Source: Eurosta solidaginis | Taxonomy: Eukaryota > Arthropoda > Insecta > Diptera > Tephritidae | Reading direction: 5' to 3' | NCBI RefSeq assembly: GCF_040869045.1 | Contig: NC_090322.1 | Location: forward strand, 196,663,477-196,727,476 | Length of the DNA: 64,000 nt | Part shown: piece after piece, positions 9,716 through 20,606 of the stretch | How the letters are laid out: each line of letters begins with the position of its first letter | Position numbering within the stretch: position 1 is the first letter of the stretch | Translations under genes and position numbers: made by a program | The notes under the pieces: generated by a model | What the model saw: only the letters and a program-made list of their open reading frames with translations | Database searches by the model: none | Told to the model about the DNA's origin: nothing

Positions 9716-10842
9716 TATACCTTTCGTTAAAATGAAATGGTATATTAATTTCGTAACGAAACCCAAAATTGTAAGTCCTTAAAGGAAAATAGATAGACCC
9801 ACCATTAAGTATACCGAAATAATCACGATGAAGAGCTGAGTTGATTTAGCCATGTCCGTCTGTCTGTTTGTATGCAAATTAGTCCCTCAATTTTTGAGAT
9901 ATCTTGATAAAATTTGGTGAGCGGGTGTATTTGGGTGACCACTATAGCATATATCCTCCATACAACCGATTTTTCAGAAAAAGAGGATTTTTGTCATATC
10001 TTACTCAATTTAACAGATTGAAGCTTCCAACTTCACCATATAATTTCGTATATTGCACATATTGTTGCCTGAAAAAATTTATGAGATCGGTCGTATATAT
10101 AGTATATATCCCCCACAACCGATTGTTCGGATAAGACACTTTTCGTAATTACTGCCCTATTTTAAAAGCTAGAGGCTGCAAATTTCAACGAATGCTTACG
10201 TATATAGCATGTATTGTTGTTTGAAAAAATCATAAAGATCGGTGGTATATATAATATATATATAGTATATATATATATTTTCGCAATTTTAGCCCCATTT
10301 TAACAGCTAGAAGCTTTAAATTTCACCGAATGATTACGTATATAGCATATATTGTTTGAAAAAATCATAGAGATCGGCTGTATATATAGTACATATCTCA
10401 TACAACCGATTGTTCAGTTAAGACACTTTTCGCAATTTCTACCCCAGTTTAACAGCTATAAGCTTCAAATTTCACCGATTGCTTACGTATATAGTACATA
10501 TTGTTGAGTCAAAAAATCATAGAGATCGGTGATATATATAATATATATATGATGGTATATAATATATATATATAGTATATATATTTTTTTTTTGCGATTT
10601 CGGCCCCATTTTAACAGCTAGAAGCTTCAAATATCACCAAATGCTTACGGGTATAGCATATATTGTTGTCTGAAAAAATCATTGAGATCGGTGGTATATA
10701 TAGTATATATCTCATACAACCGATTGTTCAGATAAGAAACTTTGCGCAATTTCCGCCCCATTTTAACAGCTAGAAGCTTCAAATTTCACCAAATGCTTAC
10801 GTATATAGCATATATTGTTGTCTGTCATAGAGATCGGTGGTA
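9716..10842. repeat. AT-rich dispersed repeat, left part, with internal degenerate repeats
   Basis: Several imperfect repeats of roughly 150-200 bp carry the phrases 'agcttcaaatttcacc', 'gcttacgtatatagcatat', 'atagagatcggtggtatat' and 'acaaccgattgttcag'. The same phrases resume at 13722, so this element was split by the Helitron. Non-coding. Confidence 0.75.
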
Positions 10843-10969
10843 TCTAATATATAAAATTCTTCTGTCACGGTTTTTGAGGCTGAACTCCTCCGAAACGCCT
10901 GAACCGATTCTCATGAAATTTTGTGAGCATATTGGGTAGGTCTGAGAATCGGCCAACGTCTACCCTTTG

Positions 10970-13190
10970 TTTCGCTAAGTGTCTATGGTCTTGAGATCAA
11001 AACGTGGACCCGGGTACCCCTAGAATGTGTTTATACAATATGGATATCAAATGAAAGCTGTTGATGAGTGCTATAGTACAGGATAATTTTCATACCCCTG
11101 GGTGACTAGGGTCTCGAAATATAGGCCAAACCGTGGACCCTGATACCCCTAGAATGTGATTATACAATATGGATGTCAAATGAAAGCTGTTGATGAGTGC
11201 TATAGTACAGGATAATTTTCATACAACTGGGAGGCTAGGGTCTCGAGATATAGCCCAAAACGTGGACCCGGGTACCCCTAGAAACTGTTTATACAATATG
11301 GATATCATATGAAAGCTGTTGATGAGTGCTATAGTACAGGATAATTTTCATACAACTGGGAGGCTAGGGTCTCGAGATATAGCCCAAAACGTGCACCCGG
11401 GTACCCCTAGAATGTGTTTATACAATATGGATATCAAAGGAAAGCTGTTGATGAGTGCTATAGTGCAGGATAATTTTCGTACAACTGTGAGGCTAGGGTC
11501 TCGAGATAAAGCCCTAAACGTCGAGCCGGGTACCCCTAGAATGTGCTTATACAATATGGATATCAAATGAAAGCTGTTGATGAGTGCTATAGTGCAGGAT
11601 AATTTTCATACAACTGTGAGGCTAGGGTCTCGAGATATAGCCCAAAACGTGGACCCGGGTACCTACCCCCAGAATGTGTTTATACAATATGGATACCAAA
11701 TGAAAGCTGTTGATGAGTGCTATAGTACATGATAATTTTCATACAACTGGGAGGCTAGGGTCTCGAGATATAGCTCAAAACGTGCATCCGGGTACCCCTA
11801 GAATGTGTTTATACAATATGGATATTAAATGAAAGCTGTTGATGAGTGCTATAGTAGATGATCATTTTCATACAACTGGGAGGCTAGGGTCTCGAGATAT
11901 AGCCCAAAACGTGCATCCGGATACCCCTAGAATGTGTTTATACAATATGGATATCAAATGAAAGCTGGTGATGATTGCTATAGTACAGGATAATTTTCAT
12001 ACCCCTGGGTGACTAGGGTCTCGAAATATAGGCCAAACCGTGGACCCTGATACCCCTAGAATGTGATTATACAATATGGATGTCAAATGAAAACTGTTGA
12101 TGAGTGCTATAGTACAGGATAATTTTCAAACAACTGGGAGGCTAGGGTCTCGAGATATAGCCTAAAACGTGGACCCGGGTACCCCTAGAAACTGTTTATA
12201 CAATATGGATATCATATGAAAGCTGTTGATGAGTGCTATAGTACAGGATAATTTTCATACAACTGGGAGGCTAGGGTCTCGAGATATAGCCCAAAAGGTG
12301 CACCCGGGTACCCCTAGAATGTGTTTATACAATATGGATATCAAAGGAAAGCTGTTGATGAGGGCTATAGTACAGGATAATTTCCATGCAACTGGGAGGC
12401 TAGGGTCTCGAGATATAGCCCAAAACGTGGACCCGGGTACCCCTAGAATGTGTTTATACAATATGTATATAAAATGAAAGCTGTTGATGAGTGCTATAGT
12501 ACAGGATAATTTTCATACAACTGGGAGACTAGGGTATCGAGATATAGCCCAAAACGTGGACCCGGGTACCCCTAGAAACTGTTTATACAATATGGATATC
12601 ATATGAAAGCTGTTGATGAGTGCTATAGTACAGGATAATTTTCATACAACTGGGAGGCTAGGGTCTCGAGATATAGCCCAAAACGTGGACCCGGGTACCC
12701 CTAGAAACTGTTTATACAATATGGATATCATATGAAAGCTGTCGATGAGTGCTATAGTACAGGATAATTTTCATACAACTGGGAGGCTAGGGTCTCGAGA
12801 TATAGCCCAAAAGGTGCACCCGGGTACCCCTAGAATGTGTTTATACATTATGGATATCAAATGAAAGCTGTTGATGAGTGCTATAGTACAGGGTAATTTT
12901 CATACAACTGGGAGGCTAGGGTCTCGAGAATAGACCAAAACGTTGACCCAGATACACCTAGAATGTGGTTTTACATTATGGGAATCAAATTGAAGTTGTT
13001 GATATATGCTTTAGTACAGAGTAAGTTTTACACCGCTGGGTGAATACGGTCTCGATATATAGGCCAAAACATTGACCCGGATACACCTAGAATGTGTTTT
13101 TATATTATGGGTATCAAATTGAAGCTGTTGATGTGTGCTATAATACAGAGTAAGTTTTACACCGCTGAGTGGCTAAAGTTCATTGTGATA
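10970..13190 (+). repeat. 129-bp minisatellite with 7-monomer higher-order repeat
   Basis: The marker 'ttgatgagtg' recurs at 11061, 11190, 11319, 11448, 11577, 11710, 11839, 11968, 12097, 12226 and on to about 13128, giving 17 monomers of 129 bp (one is 133 bp). Variant monomers recur exactly 907 bp apart: the 'ctgggtgactagggtctcga' variant, the 'aaactgttt' variant and the 'atcaaagg' variant. So a block of seven monomers was itself duplicated. The last monomers (from about 12950) are more divergent. ORFs of 83 codons here are by-products of the period being 3 x 43. Confidence 0.95.
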
Positions 13191-13369
13191 TTCGATTTAG
13201 TCGCATCAGCCTGGCAAAACTGATAAATATGCATGCGAAGCCGAAATAAAGACAAGAATTAATAATACCCACATTCCTATTATTATACGTCCTATTCGAT
13301 TTGCCTGGAATTTCGTATATAAATTTGCCTATATTAGTATTTACGATGCTTTTTTCCGGAAGTATACCA

Positions 13370-13665
13370 GAAAGGGACTGGGACTGGGATTAGGACTGTG
13401 ACTGAGACTGAGACTCGGAGTGAGACTGGCACTGAGACTCGGAATGGAACTGGAACAAAATACATACCACCCTCTGGGACTGGCAATAAGAGATGAAGAA
13501 GAAGGGGAAAAACTTGAGAGAAGAGAAAAGAGAGAAGGAGACTGAGAAAGAGATAGAATGAGACGAAGATGGAGATGAAGCGAAAAAGACGGAGGGAGGA
13601 GTGAATAAAAAGATTAGGAAAAAGTGTAGAGGGGTAGGGCAGAGTTAGACGGAAAAAGCTTATTA
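13370..13665. repeat. GACTGG-type and purine-rich low-complexity tail of the Helitron
   Basis: Repeats of 'gggactg/gagactg' (13375-13480) are followed by a G/A-rich stretch (13490-13630). The minus-strand ORF of 122 codons across it is a low-complexity artefact. The same two-part composition appears inverted at 46337-46915. Confidence 0.75.
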
Positions 13666-13721
13666 AAATATATGCAGATAGGCCAAATTTAGGGCAGAAC
13701 AACGTCTGCCGGGTCTGCTAG

Positions 13722-14092
13722 TATATATATATTATATACCCCATATAAACTGTCATTTTTGCCCCTTTTTTACGGCTAGAAGCTTCGAAATTCATCAAAT
13801 TTCATCAAATAGTTACGTTTACGTCATATATTGTTGAAATACGTGATTCGTAGTTATAGTTTTTACAGGCAGACCACAAAAAACCTGAAACTTTGCATCC
13901 TCACACAAAGTACCTACCTGTTTTTTATTTTATATTTATCTTAAAAATCGTTTAGGTATGTAGATCTGTTCACTATATATTTCTTATCTTATACATCCGA
14001 TTATTCGGAGATTACGAACGGGATAAAATTATTGTTCAGCCTCATTCATGAAAGGTATTAAGTCTTCGGCACAGCCAAAGCCAGTCCCGTCC
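13722..14092. repeat. AT-rich dispersed repeat, right part
   Basis: Resumes the element interrupted by the Helitron ('tatatattatataccccat'). It ends near a degenerate 3' hairpin ('gtcttcggcacagccaaagc') followed by 'cgtcctcacttgtt'. The segment 13925-14035 is duplicated at 14105-14205 (about 180 bp offset, near identical). Confidence 0.65.
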
Positions 14093-14207
14093 TCACTTGT
14101 TTATTTTATATTTATCTTAAAAATCGTTTAGGTATGTAGATCTGTTCACTATATATTTATTATCTTATACATCCGATTATTCGGAGATTACTAACGGGAT
14201 AAGATTA

Positions 14208-14845
14208 CACTGGACCACGAATTTCAACTTTTTCTCTTTACCAGAAACGCCGTTATGAAATTCGTATCTAAATCACCCCCTGATTTCGAAAATTGAGTTC
14301 ATTTTTGATTCTATGGTACCGTTTTTGAGATATTTGCAATTTACCGTTATTCGAAAAAATCAAAAAGATGGCTCCCTTTAATTACATATATCTCACGAAA
14401 GGGTCAAGCAATTGCAAAAAAGTTTACAGAATCGGAAAGACGGTAAAATTTGCTATAAATGCATCATACATTGTTTTTTGCTCAACCAGATAGGTTACAA
14501 ATTTTTTTATATTCGTACAAAAAAAATTTAAAAAATCCGTAATGATTGTTCGTTATCTTTGAATCTGCAGGGTCTGGCAAAAAAGTGTTGTATGTACTGT
14601 TTATAGCATATTTTATTATCTTTTAAAAGCTTCAAACCGTTATGAAATTGCTCAATTCTTTCTTGAGATATATATGATTAAGTAAAATCAATTTTTTTTT
14701 TTTAACGGTAGTTCGTAAATATCTCAAAAACGTCTCCATAGAATCAAAAATAACCTTGATTTTCGGAATCAGGGGGTGATTTTACACAGGAATTTCATAA
14801 TGGCGTCTCTGGTGCAGAAAAAAAGTTGGAATTTGTGATCCAGTG
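14208..14845. mobile_element. Fold-back MITE with TA target duplication
   Basis: Ends CACTGGACCACG... and ...GTGATCCAGTG are inverted repeats, flanked on both sides by TA (14206-14207 and 14846-14847). The two halves are inverted copies over a large part ('gaaacgccgttatgaaattc' against its partner near 14800). Length 638 bp, no ORF. A TA duplication fits a Tc1/mariner-type mobiliser, but the transposase partner is unknown. Confidence 0.75.
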
Positions 14846-14934
14846 TATTCAAGCAAAATATTATTAGTGCAAGTTTGACAGAAAATTTTGCTATTCTTTG
14901 TCAAAAGAGTATTTCTTTTTAATTTTTTACACAC

Positions 14935-16365
14935 AGCGTGCTTTGCAAAGAGAGTATATTAACTTTGATTGGATAACGGTTGGTTGTACAGGTATAAAGG
15001 AATCGAGATAGATATAGACTTCCATATATCAAAATCATCAGGATCGAAAAAAATTTGGATTGAGCCATGCCCTTAACACGATAACTTCAGTAAATATTGA
15101 GACATTTTCAGCAAATTTGGTACGCGAGCTTATCTGGACCCATAATAGATTGATGTTGAAAATGAGCGAAATCGGATGGTCACCACGCCCACTTTTTATA
15201 TATATAACATTTTGGAAAACACAAAAAACCTGATTATTTAGTAAATAATACACCTAGAATGTTGAAATTTGACATGTGGACTGACACTGAGACTCTTGAT
15301 ACAAATTTGAAAGCAAAAAATTTTAAAATGGACATGGCACCGCCCACTTGTTATAAAATCAATTTTACAAATGTTATTAATCATAAATAAAAAAATCGTT
15401 AAACCTATCGTAACACAATTCGGCAGAGAGGTTGCCTTTACTATAAGGAATGCTTTGAAGAAAAATTAACGCAATCGGTTAAGGACAACGCCCACTTTTA
15501 TGTATAAGATTTTTAAAAGGGTCGTGGACGAATAAAATAAGTTATATGGTCCCAAGTAGATTTATAACAATAAATAGGAAAAAGTTCAAATTTTAAAAAA
15601 TGGGCGTAGCAACGTCCCCTTTATGGGTAAGCAATTTTCTATGGTTCGGGAGCCATAACTCGAAGAAAAATCAACGAAACGTAATAAAATTGGGTACACA
15701 AATTTTTCCTATAGCAAGAAACATTTCTAGAAAAATTGGACGAGATCGGTTAAAGACCACTCCCACTTTTATATACAAGATTTTGAAAAGGTCGTAGATG
15801 AAAGTAATAAGCTATATCTTAGCGAAAAAGAGCTTTGTATCAATAGAATTTTACTTTCTAAATTGAATTATAACATTAAATTGGGTGATTTATGATTGAT
15901 AATATTTGTAAAATTAATTTTATAACAAGTGGGCGGTGCCACGCCCATTTTAAAATTTTTTTTCAAATTTTTATCAAGAGTCTCAATATCATTCCACACG
16001 TAACATTTCAAAATTCTAGTTATATTATTTACTAAATAAGGTTTTTTGTGTTTTCCGAAATGTTATATATATAAAAAGTGGGTGTGGTTATCACCCGATT
16101 TCGCTCATTTTCAATACCAATCTATTCTGGGTCCAGCTAAGCTCGCGTCCCAAATTTGGTGAAGATATCTCATTATTTACTGAAGTTATCGTGTTAACGG
16201 ACAGACGGACGGACTGACGGACAATCAAATTTTTGTTCGATACTAATGATTTTGATATATGGAAGGCTATATCTATCTCGATTCCTTTATACCTGTACAA
16301 CCAACCGTTATCCAATCATAGTTAATATACTCTGTGTGCAAAGTACACTGAGTATAAAAATCAAG
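14935..16365. mobile_element. Large fold-back element of a fly-type non-coding repeat
   Basis: Left arm phrases 'tggataacggttggttgtac' and 'aatcgagatagatatagact' (about 14965-15025) recur inverted at about 16250-16320. 'acatggcaccgcccacttgt' (15331 on) recurs inverted near 15920. Arms are about 650-700 bp with the centre near 15640. The same terminal sequence opens the element at 52278. Not coding. Confidence 0.75.
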
Positions 16366-16385
16366 CTTTTTAAAGTAACAACACC

Positions 16386-16425
16386 GGCGTGCGCCGTCGC
16401 GCCGCCCACGCCGCCCGGCGTAAAC
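16386..16425. other. Short GC-rich leader to the GGGATC array
   Basis: About 40 bp of almost pure G+C ('gcgtgcgccgtcgcgccgcc') sit exactly between the fold-back element and the first GGGATC repeat. Function unknown. Confidence 0.4.
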
Positions 16426-16429
16426 TTCC

Positions 16430-18066
16430 AATCCCGTCGAGGTAATTTCGGGATCATTTTGGGACCCTACCGCAATCTTTTCTGGATATTGTTCGGGATT
16501 AACGGGATTACTTTGGGATAATCTGGGGACCCTTCCGGCAACGTTTCTTGATGGTTTTCGGGTTGCGTCTGTGACCCCGTCGGGGTAATTTGGAGACTAT
16601 TCCGGGATCATTTGGGGATCCTTTCGGGGTCATTTCTGGATGGTTTTCGGGATCCCGTCGGGGTCATCTCGGGACTATTTTGAGTTCATTTTGGGACCCT
16701 TCCGGGATCATTTCTGGTTACATTTAGGGATATTTTGAGACCTTTTAGGGGCTATCTCGGGGTCAGTTCCGAACACTTCCGGGGTCATTTCTGTATGATT
16801 ATCGTGATTTGACCGGGAATTCCATCAGGGTAATTTCGGAACTATTTCGGGATCACTTTGTGGGCCTTTCGGGATTATTTATTTTATTGGTAAATTTAAT
16901 AGCCTTGTTTAATATAATTTGATAATTTTGATTGAGCTTTAGGCCAGATTATTGAATAAAACTTCTTTTTTAGTAGTATTCAAAATATATTTATAAAATA
17001 TTATATTTATAAAATATATTTATTTTGAATACTACTAAAAAAGAAGTTTTATTCAATAATCTGGCCTAAAGCTCAATCAAAATTATCGGATTATTTATGG
17101 ATATTTTTCGGGATCCGTCTGGCATCAGGGATTTTTTTCTGGACTATTTCGGGATCATTTTGGGACCCTTCTGGGATTTTTCTGGATAGCTTTCAGTATG
17201 CGTCTTGGCTCCAGTTGGGGATACTTTGAGACATTTACGGGACAATTTCGGGATCATTTGGGGATCCTTACAAGATAATTTGTGGATGGTTTTCGGGATG
17301 CCGTCAGGATCATTTCGGAACTTTTACGGGACTACTTCGGGATGATTTTGGACCTTTCAGGCATCGTTTCTGTATGGTTTTCTGAATTCGTCTGTGATCC
17401 CGTCGGGGTAATTTCGGAACTATTCCGGGATCATTCTTGGATCATTTCTGGATGGTTTTCGGAATCCCGCCGGGGCAATTTCGGGACGTTTTTGGGACTA
17501 TTTCTGGGTCGTTTCTACATATTTTTCGGGATCCGCCCGGGATCCCGTCAGGTTATTTTGGTATATTTTCGGGACTATTCCGAGATCATTTGGGGATCCT
17601 TCAATCCTTCCCTTCAGGGTCATTTCGGGACTTTTTCGAGACTATTTCGGAATCATTTGGGGACTCTTCCGGTATAATTTCTGAATGATTTTCGGGATCA
17701 GTCCGGGTACCTTTGGGTACCCGTCAGGGTAAGTTCGCGACTTTTTCGGGATTATTTCGGGATCATTCTGGGACCCTTGTGGGATCGTTTCTGGATAGTT
17801 TTCTGGATCCGTCCGGGATATAGTCGGGGTTATTTCGGAACATTTTCGGTTGTATTCCGGTATCATTTGGGGATGCTTCCGGCATCATTTCTGGATGGTT
17901 TTAGGGATCCCGTTGGAGTTATTTCGCGCATATTTGGGGACTCTTCCGGTATAGTTTCTGTATGATCTTCGTTATCCGTCAGAGTGACTTTTTCTGGACT
18001 ATATCAAAATCATTTGGGGACCCTTCTGAGATCATATCAGGATCGGTCCGGGATCCCGCCGGGGTT
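16430..18066. repeat. GGGATC tandem array, about 78-bp degenerate period (left part)
   Basis: The unit order is 'atcatttctggatggttttc', 'gggatcccgtc', 'ggggtaatttcggg', 'actatttcgggatcattt', 'ggggacccttccgg', repeating about every 78 bp with many indels. As 78 is 26 codons, open frames of 60-130 codons appear on both strands with repetitive translations; these are not genes. The array resumes at 20132 after an insertion. Confidence 0.9.
16921..17087. repeat. Near-perfect long hairpin inserted in the GGGATC array
   Basis: The arm from 16921 ('gataattttgattgagcttt') is repeated inverted up to 17087 ('aagctcaatcaaaattatc'). Arms are about 75 bp, and the centre is AT-rich. It is flanked by 'ggattattta' at about 16872-16881 and 17088-17097, a possible 10-bp target duplication. 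That would make the inserted element 16882-17087. Confidence 0.8.
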
Positions 18067-18762
18067 CACGGTCTGCCTGAAGCAAGTTTAATTGAAGGGT
18101 CAAAGCACAACCGATTTTCTCGTCGATTCTTATTTTATGGACCAACAAACTCAGAATCCAAAATTTAAGCTTTTTCTACCGAGCCGTTTCTGAGAAAATT
18201 CGATTTAAATTTTGAAAATAGCAAAAAATCAGTACTAACTTTTTTGATCTTTTTGATTTGTGGTCCGATTTGGCTCATATTTGGAATACATAATACATAC
18301 ATGAATAGAAAACGGCCTGCGAAAAAAATTGCCGCTAGGTGGCGCAAAGATCCAGATATTCAAAATTTTCGATACGATTTTTGTGAATATATCGATCCTT
18401 GCGCCACCTAGCGGCGATTTTTTTCATAAGTCGATTTCCATTCTTGTATGTATTATGTGATCCAAATATGAGCCAAATCGGACCACAAATTAATTTTTGT
18501 GAATATCTCGATCCATGCGCTACCTAGCGGCAATTTTTTTGCATAGGTCGATTTCTATTCTTGTATGTATTATGTGTTCCAAATATGCGCCAAATCGGAC
18601 CACGAATCAAAAAAGGTCAAACAAGTTAGTACTGATTTTTTGCTATTTTCAAAATTTAAATCGAATTTTCTCAAAAACGGCTTGGTAGAAAAATTTAAAT
18701 TTTGGATTCTGACATAATTTGGTCCATAAAATAACAATCCACGAGAAAATCGGTTGTGCGTT

Positions 18763-20084
18763 ACTTACTTACTTACTTAATTGGCGCTTAACCGTCTAAA
18801 CGGTTATGGCCGTCCAACAAGGCGCGCCAGTCGCTCCTTCGCTCCGCCAACCGGCGCCAATTGGTCACACCAAGGGAGTTTAAATCGTTTTCCACCTGGT
18901 CCTTCCAACGGAGTGGGGGCCGCCCTCTACCTCTGCTTCCATAGGCGGGTTCCGATAGAAACACTTTCTTGGCCGGAGCATCATCTTTCATTCGCATAAC
19001 ATGGCCTAGCCAGCGCAGCCGCTGCGTTTTAATTCGCTGGACTATGTTGATGTCTGCGTATAGCTCGTACAGCTCATCATTAAATCTTCTTCGGTACTCG
19101 CCATCGCCAACGCGTAGAGGTCCATAAATCTTTCGAAGAACTTTTCTCTCGAACACTCCCAAAGCCGCTTCATCTGCTGTTGTCATGGTCCATGCTTCTG
19201 CCCCATATAGCAGGACGGGTACGATAAGTGACTTGTAGAGTATGATTTTCGTTCGCCGAGAGAGGGCTTTACTTTTCAATTGCCTACCTAGTCCAAAGTA
19301 GCATTTATTGGCAAGATTGATTCTTCGCTGGATTTCAGTGCTGATGTTGTTGCTAATGTTGATGCTGGTTCCCAAATAAACGAAGTCTTTTACTATTTCG
19401 AAATTATGGCTGCCAACAGTAGCGTGGTTGCCAAGGCGCATATGCGCTGACTCTTTGCTCGATGACAGCAGGTACTTCGTTTTGTCCTCATTCACCATCA
19501 AACCCATCTTTACCGCTTCTTTTTCCAGCTTGGAGTAAGCAGAACTAACAGCGCGGGTGTTTAGGCCGATGATATCAATGTCATCAGCATATGCCAGTAA
19601 TTGCAAGCTTTTATAGTATATTGTTCCAGTGCGGTTAAGTTCTGCAGCTAGTATAATTTTCTCCAGCATCAAATTAAAGAAATCGCACGATAGGGGGTCA
19701 CCCTGTCTGAAACCTCGTTTAGTTTCGTACGGCTCGGAGAGGTCCTTCCCAATTCTGACTGAGCTGATGGTGTTGCTTAACGCCATTTTGCACAGCCGTA
19801 TAAGTTTTGCGGGGAAACCAAATTCAGACATAGCGGCATATAGGCAGCTCCTTTTCGTGCTGTCGAAGGCGGCTTTAAAGTCGACGAAGAGGTGATGTGT
19901 GTCGATTCTCTTTTCACGGGTTTGTTCCAAGATTTGGCGCATTGTGAAAATCTGGTCGATGGTAGATTTACCAGGTCTGAAGCCGCACTGATAAGGTCCA
20001 ATCAGCCGGTTCACGGTGGGCTTCAATCTTTCACACAATACACTTGAAAGGACCTTATATGCGATATTAAGAAGGCTGATTCCA
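18763..20084 (-). mobile_element. 5'-truncated RTE-clade non-LTR retrotransposon
   Basis: Minus-strand element with its 3' end at a (TAAG)n tail (18763-18778) and its 5' end truncated inside the RT gene. A 12-bp target duplication, cggttgtgcgtt, flanks it at 18751-18762 and 20085-20096. The microsatellite tail in place of poly(A) is typical of RTE/BovB elements. A second, shorter copy is at 42434-43330. Confidence 0.9.
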
Positions 20085-20125
20085 CGGTTGTGCGTTGACT
20101 CTTCAATTAAACTTGTTTCAGGCAC
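18788..20125 (-). CDS. RTE reverse transcriptase, C-terminal part (truncated, still open)
   Basis: An open frame of 445 codons encodes the RT half of an RTE polyprotein. 'RGISLLNIAYKVLSSVL' lies near the N-terminus, followed by 'GPYQCGFRPGKSTIDQIF', 'FVDFKAAFDS' (first catalytic Asp), 'GFRQGDPLSCDFFN', 'LAYADDIDIIG' (catalytic YADD), 'VLLYGAEAWT' and the C-terminal 'RLRWLGHVMRM' and 'GRGRPPLRWKDQ'. The endonuclease and N-terminal fingers are absent. The first 14 codons (20125-20084) are not RTE: they come from the inverted repeat and target duplication of the element it entered. The original start is lost, so it is probably not expressed. Confidence 0.88.
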   Translation of the reverse strand: MPETSLIEESTHNRGISLLNIAYKVLSSVLCERLKPTVNRLIGPYQCGFRPGKSTIDQIFTMRQILEQTREKRIDTHHLFVDFKAAFDSTKRSCLYAAMSEFGFPAKLIRLCKMALSNTISSVRIGKDLSEPYETKRGFRQGDPLSCDFFNLMLEKIILAAELNRTGTIYYKSLQLLAYADDIDIIGLNTRAVSSAYSKLEKEAVKMGLMVNEDKTKYLLSSSKESAHMRLGNHATVGSHNFEIVKDFVYLGTSINISNNISTEIQRRINLANKCYFGLGRQLKSKALSRRTKIILYKSLIVPVLLYGAEAWTMTTADEAALGVFERKVLRKIYGPLRVGDGEYRRRFNDELYELYADINIVQRIKTQRLRWLGHVMRMKDDAPAKKVFLSEPAYGSRGRGRPPLRWKDQVENDLNSLGVTNWRRLAERRSDWRALLDGHNRLDG

Positions 20126-20131
20126 ACCGTG

Positions 20132-20606
20132 GGTTATTTCGGAAAATTTTTTGGAACTATTCCGGGATCATTTGGGGATCCTTTCGGTATCATTTCTGAA
20201 TGGGGATCCCGTCAGGGTTATATCGGCACTTTTGGGACCATTTGGGTTTCTTCATGCATCATTTGTGGATGGGTTTCGGGGTCCGTCCCGGTTTTCGTCA
20301 GAGTCATTCCGGAATTATTTTAGACGTATTTCGGGATCATTTGAGGACTCTTCCGGCATTATTTCTCTTGGTTTTCGAGACAAGTCCGTGATCCCGTCAG
20401 GGTAATTTCGGAACCCTTTCCAGAATCATTACTGTATTGTTTTCGGGACCCCGTCATGGTAATTTCGGGACTTTTTCGGGATCATTTGAGGACCCTTCCG
20501 TCATCATTTCTGGATGGTTTTCGGGATCCGTCCTGGATTCCATCAGGGTGATTACGGGACTACTTCGGGATCATTTGGGGACCCATCCGGCATCATTTGT
20601 GGATAG
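20132..20606. repeat. GGGATC tandem array (right part)
   Basis: Same unit as at 16430-18066, resuming directly after the inverted-repeat element. It stops where the gypsy LTR begins at 20607. Confidence 0.9.

Larger units (their letters stand above)
10843..13721 (+). mobile_element. Non-autonomous Helitron
   Basis: The element starts TCTAATATATAAAATTC and ends CTAG. It lies between an A (10842) and a T (13722). A 3' hairpin is formed by GGCAGA (13693-13698), a 6-nt loop and TCTGCC (13705-13710), followed by 7 nt and CTAG. Removing the element restores an uninterrupted copy of the host AT-rich repeat. These are the hallmarks of Helitron insertion (5'-TC, hairpin, CTRR-3', A|T target, no duplication). 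There is no Rep or helicase ORF: the interior is a lead of about 120 bp, a 129-bp minisatellite and a purine-rich tail. It must be mobilised in trans. Confidence 0.85.
18067..20131. mobile_element. Inverted-repeat (MITE-like) element, split by an RTE retrotransposon
   Basis: Terminal inverted repeats of 47 bp lie at 18067-18113 (CACGGTCTGCCTGAAGC...) and 20085-20131 (inverted CACGGTGTGCCTGAAAC...). The inner sequence is also inverted: 'cgattttctcgtcgattctt' near 18112 against its partner near 18730. Without the RTE insertion the element would be about 730 bp. Its core ('gcgccacctagcggcgattt') resembles the core of the repeat at 43965 and 51728. It sits in the GGGATC array, with 'ggtt' on both flanks. 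Confidence 0.8.

Noticed and set aside
10970..13190. CRISPR-like regular array
   Set aside because: Units are 129 bp, contiguous and without unique spacers, in a eukaryotic Helitron.
13334..13702. 122-codon minus-strand ORF rich in Phe/Leu/Ser/Val
   Set aside because: Low-complexity tail of the Helitron.
17282..17677. 131-codon plus-strand ORF and its minus-strand partners
   Set aside because: Produced by the 78-bp repeat, whose period is a multiple of three; the translation is repetitive and shared with unrelated frames.
18781..18999. Plus-strand 72-codon ORF repeated at 43093-43311 on the other strand
   Set aside because: It is the antisense of the conserved RTE C-terminus; its similarity between copies follows from RT conservation.
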